The position numbers and the translations under genes were made by a program. Shown one piece after another: positions 26,162 to 31,809 of a DNA stretch of 49,165 bases (position 1 is the first letter of the stretch; every line of letters starts with the position of its first letter). Source of the stretch: Goodfellowiella coeruleoviolacea (GTDB lineage: Bacteria > Actinomycetota > Actinomycetes > Mycobacteriales > Pseudonocardiaceae); contig NZ_JAMTCK010000001.1 of assembly GCF_024171785.1 (NCBI RefSeq), positions 4,981-54,145 on the forward strand. Direction: 5' to 3'. A model generated the notes under the pieces. It made no database searches, was not told where the DNA came from, and worked only from the letters and a program-made list of their open reading frames with translations.

Positions 26162-26199
26162 TCTGGAAAACCCTGGCGCCGCGCGGTTTCCTCTGTCTC

Positions 26200-27780
26200 G
26201 TGTCTGATCACCCGTGGTGGCGGGACGCCATCGGCTACCAGGTCTACCTGCCGTCCTTCCAGGACAGTGACGGTGACGGCTGGGGCGACCTGCCCGGTCT
26301 GCTCAGCCGTCTCGACTACCTCCACGACCTCGGTGTCACCTTGCTGTGGATCAGCCCGTTCCACCCGTCCCCGATGCGCGACCACGGCTACGACATCACC
26401 GACTACCGCGCCGTGGACCCGCGCTACGGCACACTGTCCGATGTGGACGCGCTGCTGTCCGCCGCCCACGAGCGGGGCATGCGGGTCGTCGCCGATCTCG
26501 TGGTGAACCACACCAGCAGCGAGCACCCGTGGTTCGTCAGCTCCCGCCGGTCCCGCACGGACCCGTTGCGAGACCGCTACATCTGGCGCGATCCGGCACC
26601 GGACGGCGGGCCGCCGAACAACTGGCTCTCCCACTTCGGCGGTCCAGCGTGGACGTTCGACCAGCGCACCGGCCAGTACTACCTCCACCTGTTCACACCG
26701 CACCAGCCAGACCTCAACTGGCAGCACCCCGATGTCGCGGACGAGGTCGACGGCATCCTCCGATTCTGGTTCGACCGCGGCCTCGACGGGTTCCGCGTCG
26801 ACACCGCGCACTACCTCACCAAGCACCCCGACCTCCCGGACAACCCCTGGCTGGCCCCGGACGACGTCCCGGTTCAGGGCGGCGTGGCGGCCGAGTGGCT
26901 GACGCAGGACCACCGCTACGACATCGAGCAGCCGTCGGCGATGGCCATCCACCGCCGGTGGCGCGCGATCGCGGATGCCTACGACGCGGTGCTGATCGGC
27001 GAGGTGTACATCCTCGACCCCGGCCGGCTCGCCAGCTACGTCGAGGCGGACGGCCTGCACTCCGCGTTCTGGTTCGGCCTGGTCGAGTCCGACTGGGCAC
27101 CGGACCGAGTCGCCACGATGCTGCGCGCGGCGGCCGCCGCGGCGCCCAACCTCAGCTGGGTGCAGAGCAGCCACGACCGCAGGCGCGCCGCCACCCGCTA
27201 CGGCAGCGCGCGCCGCGCCACCGCCGTGGCCACCCTGCTCATGGGGCTGCCCGGCATCCCGTTCTTGTACAACGGGGAGGAACTCGGCCTGCGCGACGGA
27301 ACCATCCCGCCAGGTCAGGCCCAGGACCCACTCGCCGCCGCCGACGGCAGCCAGGCGCGTGACGGCGCCCGCACACCAATGCCCTGGGCACCGGGCCCGG
27401 GGCTCGGCTTCACCACCGCACCGGCGGCGTGGCTGCCGTTCGGCGACCGCGCGCCGGCCGACACGGTCGCGGTGCAGCAGCACGACCCGACCTCACCGCT
27501 GTCGACACACCGCAGGCTGATCGCCACGCGGGCCCGCACCGCGCACCAGCGGTCGGCCCCCGTGTGGCTCGCGCACACCGGTGACGTGCTCGCCTACCGC
27601 ACGGGATCGGTCGTGGTCGCCGCCAACCTCTCGGACCGTCCGCACCCGTTCGACCTCGGCCCCGGTCGGTGGCGGTGCGAGTTCGACACCGACAACCCGG
27701 CGGCCGAGCGGGTGCCCGGAAAACTGGACCCCGGCCAAGCGGTGATAGCGCGCCACCACGCACCCGAAGACCCGGATTGA
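26200..27780 (+). CDS. GH13 alpha-glucosidase / oligo-1,6-glucosidase-like
   Basis: A 526-residue glycoside hydrolase family 13 enzyme. The four conserved regions are DLVVNHTSSEHPW (99-111), GFRVDTAHYL with nucleophile Asp201, LIGEVYIL with acid Glu268, and SSHD (Asp326). QPDLNW (169-174) is typical of alpha-glucosidases that attack non-reducing ends. There is no signal peptide, so it is cytosolic and probably cleaves imported maltose or isomaltose-type oligosaccharides, or a glucosylated intermediate. GTG 26200 is the start by homology (WWRDAIGYQVYLPSF); its Shine-Dalgarno is weak. It lies 43 bp after the ROK kinase, separated by the operator-like palindrome, and could be transcribed with mocR-ROK or from its own promoter. 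Confidence 0.93.
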   Translation: MSDHPWWRDAIGYQVYLPSFQDSDGDGWGDLPGLLSRLDYLHDLGVTLLWISPFHPSPMRDHGYDITDYRAVDPRYGTLSDVDALLSAAHERGMRVVADLVVNHTSSEHPWFVSSRRSRTDPLRDRYIWRDPAPDGGPPNNWLSHFGGPAWTFDQRTGQYYLHLFTPHQPDLNWQHPDVADEVDGILRFWFDRGLDGFRVDTAHYLTKHPDLPDNPWLAPDDVPVQGGVAAEWLTQDHRYDIEQPSAMAIHRRWRAIADAYDAVLIGEVYILDPGRLASYVEADGLHSAFWFGLVESDWAPDRVATMLRAAAAAAPNLSWVQSSHDRRRAATRYGSARRATAVATLLMGLPGIPFLYNGEELGLRDGTIPPGQAQDPLAAADGSQARDGARTPMPWAPGPGLGFTTAPAAWLPFGDRAPADTVAVQQHDPTSPLSTHRRLIATRARTAHQRSAPVWLAHTGDVLAYRTGSVVVAANLSDRPHPFDLGPGRWRCEFDTDNPAAERVPGKLDPGQAVIARHHAPEDPD

Positions 27781-27850
27781 ACGCGCGCCCCGGCATTGCC
27801 CGCCGCGGTTGTGGTTTGTCCTCCGGGCACACGATGAAATGATCATTCCC

Positions 27851-27880
27851 GGGTCACTCGTTCCACTACCAATGTGACCC
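27851..27880. promoter_or_regulatory. Inverted repeat upstream of the WXG cassette
   Basis: GGGTCAC (27851-27857) and GTGACCC (27874-27880) form a perfect 7-bp dyad with a 16-bp spacer, in an unusually AT-rich 232-bp intergenic stretch. A 10-bp palindrome AATGATCATT (27838-27847) lies just before it. A weak promoter-like pair, TTGCGA and TACGGT with an 18-bp gap, lies about 40-60 bp before the first WXG gene. The region is a plausible regulated promoter for the cassette. Confidence 0.4.
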
Positions 27881-28012
27881 AACAACAGATTGACTTATCA
27901 ACGAGGTAGCTGGTGACGCTTTCCGGTGATTCACGTCAAGTTCTTGCGACATCCGTCTCCGCCAGTCTACGGTTGCCCAACGCAGCGACTGTTTTCGCGT
28001 CCGGGGGGACCG

Positions 28013-28339
28013 ATGAACTATCGCGTGGAACCCGCCTCAATCGACGGAAGTTCACATCTGTTGACGGAACTCGCCGGGTTGTTGGCGGCAGGCCGGCTCG
28101 ACGGAGACAACAGCGTGGCCGCCAAGGCTCCGCATGCTCATCCTGATGTCGGCAGGAAGGTCGAGGAGTTCGCGCGCTTCGCGCACGACCAGTACCAGGA
28201 TCTCGTGGCTCTGCTGGGCGCCCTGGCGACCAAGCTGAAGGCGACCGGACAGAGCCTGGTCTCGATTGACCAGGACATCGCCCACGCTCTGGACGAGCTA
28301 CTGGCCGGCGGTGTGTACGTGCCGCCGGAAAGGCGGTGA
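28013..28339 (+). CDS. Small helical WXG100/EspC-like protein (type VII secretion partner)
   Basis: A 108-residue, almost entirely alpha-helical protein (HPDVGRKVEEFARFAHDQYQ, LATKLKATGQSLVSIDQDIA). It has no clear WxG motif, but its size, helical-hairpin pattern and position directly before a WXG protein fit the EspC/WXG100-like partners of type VII secretion substrates. ATG 28013 follows a strong purine run (GGGGGGA); the longer frame starting at 27926 lacks a ribosome site. Seven bp separate it from the next gene. Function as a co-secreted partner or chaperone is inferred from context. Confidence 0.7.
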   Translation: MNYRVEPASIDGSSHLLTELAGLLAAGRLDGDNSVAAKAPHAHPDVGRKVEEFARFAHDQYQDLVALLGALATKLKATGQSLVSIDQDIAHALDELLAGGVYVPPERR

Positions 28340-28346
28340 TCCGGTC

Positions 28347-29717
28347 ATGACCTACTTCGCCGACGTGAAGTTCATTGACCGCGGCAATCCTGACCTGGTT
28401 CAGCTCAACGCACGAGAATTCCAGCGTATGACGGATCTGCTCGACAGCGCGCGGCCGACTCTGCGCCGGGCGAAAGACAACACGGTGTGGGAAGGTGCCG
28501 GGCGGGACAAGTACGACGCCCGACTGGCTGACGCGGGCCATCTGCTCGATGATCTCGCTGCCGCTTTCACGATCGCGCACGACGCGCTGGCCGGTTACGC
28601 GCCAGAACTGGAGAAGGCCAAGAACCTCGTGCGGGAGGGCAGAGTCACCGAGGGAAAGCTCGCTGATCTGATCAACTCGGTGGCCGACGCGTGGACATCA
28701 GAAGCCAAGGCCGCCGAGCCCATGCGCAAGTGGGAGGACATCCGATCAACGACTGGCTTCTTCGACTGGGTGGCCGAACTCGGTGTGGATGTCGAGTCGA
28801 TCAGAGCGGACGCGGAACGCTACTACGACGAGACCAACACCAAGTTCTCCACCGCGAAGCAGGTCGAGGAGACCGCTCGCGCCCGCTGCCTGGCGGATCT
28901 CGGCAGAGCCTACGAGGCGCTTCCCGACTTCCGGGCTGATTCCACGGAGGCCGCCGCCATCATCGCGGGCATCCCGGACATCGCCGAGGAAGCGACCCAG
29001 GCCGCGAGCAACCCGAACGTCCAGCTCGCCGGAACCGGTGCGAAAACCGACTACGGACCGAGTGGTGTCGCGCAGGGCGCGGTCTCCCCCGCCTTGGCCG
29101 CGATCAAGGCGGCAGCGGCGGAACTGCCCGGCGGAAACGTGGGAATTCCCTGGTACCAGCTGTGGGAGAGGGATGACTCGTACCGCGAGGAGTGGATTCG
29201 GGACAACCAGGCGGTGATCAGGGCGGCCGCGGGCAAGTACGGGTTGCCACCGGATCTCGTGGCTGGAATCGCCTGGCAGGAAGTCGGGGGCGAGGCCTAC
29301 TGGACCGACCGGGAGGTGTTCGGCGTTCGCAACAGCGAGGAGGTCGACAATCCCAAGCTGGACCCGAACGACGACCAGAGGTCGAACGCCACCTCGATGG
29401 GACCGATCGCGGTCCAGGTTCGTCGAGCCGCGGAGACCCTGGGCTACGACCCGGCGACCATGACCCAGGCGCAGCGCATGGAGGTCGTCGAGGCGCTCAA
29501 CGACCCCAAGCAGAACATCTTCATCGCCGCCTCCCACTTGGCCGACCTCAAGCAGGAAACCGATTTCGCCTCGGATGCGACGCTGACCCAGGACCAGTAC
29601 CGTGAGCTGGCAGCGCGCTACAACGGAGGCCCGTACTGGGAGAGCAAGGCGGCCCAGGGGTACGGCAACGGGTTCATGACGAACCTGCCCAAAGCTCAGC
29701 TGGCACTCGGCAGGTGA
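28347..29717 (+). CDS. WXG-domain protein with C-terminal lytic-transglycosylase-like domain
   Basis: A 456-residue two-part protein. Residues 1-120 are a helical WXG-like region with WEG at 48-50 (KDNTVWEGAGRDKYDARL). Residues about 285-456 resemble a soluble lytic transglycosylase / lysozyme fold: catalytic Glu310 in AGIAWQEVGGEAYW, SMGPIAVQV (348-356) matching SxGxxQ, and ARYNGGPYW matching the AYNxG motif. A central helical linker separates them. There is no Sec signal, consistent with type VII export. The layout is that of a secreted peptidoglycan-cutting effector or a cell-wall remodelling enzyme. Its stop overlaps the GTG of a small membrane protein (GTGA). ATG 28347 is chosen by homology and spacing. 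Confidence 0.78.
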   Translation: MTYFADVKFIDRGNPDLVQLNAREFQRMTDLLDSARPTLRRAKDNTVWEGAGRDKYDARLADAGHLLDDLAAAFTIAHDALAGYAPELEKAKNLVREGRVTEGKLADLINSVADAWTSEAKAAEPMRKWEDIRSTTGFFDWVAELGVDVESIRADAERYYDETNTKFSTAKQVEETARARCLADLGRAYEALPDFRADSTEAAAIIAGIPDIAEEATQAASNPNVQLAGTGAKTDYGPSGVAQGAVSPALAAIKAAAAELPGGNVGIPWYQLWERDDSYREEWIRDNQAVIRAAAGKYGLPPDLVAGIAWQEVGGEAYWTDREVFGVRNSEEVDNPKLDPNDDQRSNATSMGPIAVQVRRAAETLGYDPATMTQAQRMEVVEALNDPKQNIFIAASHLADLKQETDFASDATLTQDQYRELAARYNGGPYWESKAAQGYGNGFMTNLPKAQLALGR

Positions 29718-30070
29718 TCATGCGGAACCGTCGTGGCACCACGCCAACCGGGCAGACGTCGACCAGGGCGGGGACCGCGCTCGCGTACGTGTTCGTTGGC
29801 CTTTCCGACCTGGTCGCCGGGCTCTTCGCCGTCGCCGCCTACGGGATCAGTCCGCAGGGCGACTGGGACCGCGGCGCCATCGACGCCGCCGACCTGGCCG
29901 CCAGCGCTGGTGTCGCCGTCACCCTGGCAACCCTGGTGGCACAGGCACTGCTGGTGCGCCCGGCCCGCAGGGTCGCCTGGCCGTGGCTCGCCGTTCCGGT
30001 GATCGCACTGGCCCTGCTCCTCGCGCGGCGGTACGGCCTGGAGCAATACCTCACCGACGCCCCGAGGTGA
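29714..30070 (+). CDS. Small three-helix membrane protein, candidate immunity protein
   Basis: A 118-residue protein with three hydrophobic segments (about 23-43, 63-82 and 88-105) and a positively charged N-terminus. I do not recognise the family. It is translationally coupled to the WXG-transglycosylase gene (GTGA overlap), the usual position of an immunity protein for a cell-wall-targeting effector. It could equally be an accessory membrane factor for export. An ATG at 29720 is an alternative start. Confidence 0.65.
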   Translation: MIMRNRRGTTPTGQTSTRAGTALAYVFVGLSDLVAGLFAVAAYGISPQGDWDRGAIDAADLAASAGVAVTLATLVAQALLVRPARRVAWPWLAVPVIALALLLARRYGLEQYLTDAPR

Positions 30071-30387
30071 CCAGCGCGCAGTCGGTCACGCGACCAGGCG
30101 CAGCCAGGCCGCCGCGAGTGCACCGACTGGCGGGTTCGGGACCTCCCCCGCCGAGGGCGAGCCGCGCTGGGTGAGCACACCTTCGCCGTGGCATACGGCA
30201 GGGGCTGGGCGCTGGACGGGAAGACAACCGTGGCCGAAGCCGACCCGGCCCGGCTGCTCCAGGAACTCAGGGCAGCTCACCCAGGTCCGGGGTGACCAGC
30301 CGGGTGTGCCGGTCCGCGCGGGCGGCACGTGCCGCCCGGTTCCCGTTCACCTCGTGGCGCGGGGCGGGGCTGGCGGGGGCGCCCCGG
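30071..30387. other. Intergenic region with a possible decayed gene end
   Basis: 317 bp between the membrane protein stop and the convergent amidohydrolase stop. Most of it has no recognisable content. On the plus strand a frame without a start codon runs from 30071 to a TGA at 30293-30295; its last 40 codons look protein-like (FAVAYGRGWALDGKTTVA, ADPARLLQELRAAHPG). It is listed separately as a possible pseudogene. Confidence 0.45.
30158..30295 (+). pseudogene. Possible 3' remnant of an unidentified gene
   Basis: The plus-strand frame ending in TGA at 30293 encodes a plausible C-terminus (HTFAVAYGRGWALDGKTTVA then EADPARLLQELRAAHPG) but has no start codon with a ribosome site and upstream turns into Arg/Pro-rich nonsense. 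This could be the tail of a gene lost during insertion of neighbouring DNA, or a chance frame. I cannot name the family. Confidence 0.3.
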
Positions 30388-31485
30388 TCAGGTGCAGGCC
30401 AGTGCCGGGAACAGGGCCAGCGCGTTGTCCCGGTTGATCGCCGCGCGGTGGGCACCGGTCAGCGCGGGATCACCGTCCAGCGCCGCTGCCGCGCGCAACA
30501 CCTGGTCCAGCGTCATGGGCGGCCAGTCCGAGCCGTAGAGCAGCCGCGCCGCACCGGCCGTCGCCAGCAGCGTCGGTGTTGACGACGGTGACATCGGCGC
30601 GGCGGTGTCGTAGTGGAAGCGGCGCGTGTACTCGCGCACCAGGGCGGCGTCCACGGGTGGGTCGGTCGATTCGCCGGTCAACTCGAAGCGGGCGGAGAGG
30701 TAGGGCAGGAACCCACCCCCGTGCGGCAGCACGAAGGACAGCCGGGGAAACCGGTCCAACACGCGGTGCACGGTCATGTTGACCGAGGCGCGCGTGGTCT
30801 CCAGTGCGTAGTCGCACAGGAAGTTGGGCACGCCAGGCAGTGCCGGCTGCTCGTCTGAGGTACCGGGCACGTCCGTCGGGTGCAGGACGGCCACGGTGGA
30901 CCAGTCGTCGAGTTCGGCCAGCAGCGGGTCGAAGACCGGGTTGCCGAGGTAGCGCGCCTGACCGTCGCGGGTGGGCAGCTGCGCGCCGACCGCGCCCGCG
31001 CGCAGTCCGTACCGGACCGACCAGATCGCGAACCCCAGGTCGTCCAGCCGTGCCTGGGCGAGGAAGGCGAACCGGCCGGGGTGGGCCGCGATCAGGTCGA
31101 CCACGGCCTGGTAGGCCACCCGCAGGCTCTCCCTGCGCTGCGCGTCGTCGGTGTAGGGCGTGGTGACCGGCGTGGTCACCGACATCACCGCGGTGGCGAT
31201 CCCCGCACTGTCCATCATGGACAGGGTGGGGCCCACCTCCCAGTGCGCCCACCACGGCAGCTGGCTCCGGTCGACCAACCCCCGCGACTCGGCCCAGGCG
31301 ACCCAGGCCGGCGGGACGCAGTGGTGGTGCACGTCGATCCGGCAGCGCCGGTTGTCCCCGGCGGGCACGTCATCTCCTGCCGCGGCCTGTCCGGCCGACG
31401 GCACCTCGAACATCCCGGTCGCGGCAGCCGTGACCACCGCAGCGCCCCTGGCCAGCGCTCGTCGGGTCAACACCGTCCGTCCCAT
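30388..31485 (-). CDS. Secreted amidohydrolase (ACMSD-like, amidohydrolase_2 family)
   Basis: A 365-residue metal-dependent hydrolase/decarboxylase. Residues 1-35 form a twin-arginine-type signal (TRRALARGAAVVTAAATG). Metal ligands are seen in RIDVHHHCVPP (HxH), FVLPHGGGFLPYL (His) and LYGSDWPP (Asp). The TIM-barrel family includes ACMSD and gamma-resorcylate decarboxylase, which act on aromatic acids; the substrate here is unknown. ATG 31485 is supported by a near-perfect Shine-Dalgarno (GGGAGGTGATC); longer upstream reading frames are spurious. It stands alone between convergent WXG genes and the GH3 gene. Confidence 0.9.
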   Translation of the reverse strand: MGRTVLTRRALARGAAVVTAAATGMFEVPSAGQAAAGDDVPAGDNRRCRIDVHHHCVPPAWVAWAESRGLVDRSQLPWWAHWEVGPTLSMMDSAGIATAVMSVTTPVTTPYTDDAQRRESLRVAYQAVVDLIAAHPGRFAFLAQARLDDLGFAIWSVRYGLRAGAVGAQLPTRDGQARYLGNPVFDPLLAELDDWSTVAVLHPTDVPGTSDEQPALPGVPNFLCDYALETTRASVNMTVHRVLDRFPRLSFVLPHGGGFLPYLSARFELTGESTDPPVDAALVREYTRRFHYDTAAPMSPSSTPTLLATAGAARLLYGSDWPPMTLDQVLRAAAALDGDPALTGAHRAAINRDNALALFPALACT

Positions 31486-31701
31486 GATCACCTCCCGCGC
31501 CCGGTCCCAGTCTTGGGTCTCCTGTGGACACCTGCCAGCCGAGCAGCGGAAGTTCCTACCAGTGCGCCACCAACAGGGCGAGCCGGAGCCGACGGGGCAA
31601 CGCTTGGTGAGCCCACCCGAGGTTCGGCGGGAACGCGTACCAGGCGACCGGGCCGAGACCGCCCCGGACCGACGAGCAGTAGGCGCTCGGCCCGGCAGAC
31701 A

Positions 31702-31751
31702 CGCCAGGGCCTCCGGCACGGCTGCGGCTGCTCGTGCCGGAGGCCCTGGCG
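31702..31751. terminator. Perfect 18-bp stem-loop downstream of GH3
   Basis: CGCCAGGGCCTCCGGCAC (31702-31719) and its exact complement (31734-31751) enclose a 14-nt loop. It lies about 60 nt after the GH3 stop in the direction of transcription. There is no U-tract on either side, as is usual for actinomycete terminators. The length and perfection of the stem are notable. Confidence 0.65.
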
Positions 31752-31767
31752 ATCGGCGTCGCGCGCC

Positions 31768-31799
31768 GCCGGGTTCTGGTCGGTTGACCGGAACCCGGC
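31768..31799. terminator. Stem-loop immediately after the GH3 stop
   Basis: GCCGGGTTC-t-GGTC (31768-31781) pairs with GACC-g-GAACCCGGC (31786-31799) around a 4-nt loop (GGTT), giving a 14-bp stem with one mismatch or wobble. It begins about 10 nt after the GH3 stop codon and forms a tandem pair with the 18-bp stem downstream. Confidence 0.6.
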
Positions 31800-31809
31800 C
31801 GACCCCGTG

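Larger units (their letters stand above)
31486..31809. other. Intergenic region with two strong hairpins
   Basis: 324 bp between the GH3 stop and the amidohydrolase start, both minus strand. It contains two strong hairpins (31768-31799 and 31702-31751, given separately) next to the GH3 stop. The remaining 215 bp should hold the amidohydrolase promoter, but I see no clear elements. No gene is supported. Confidence 0.6.
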
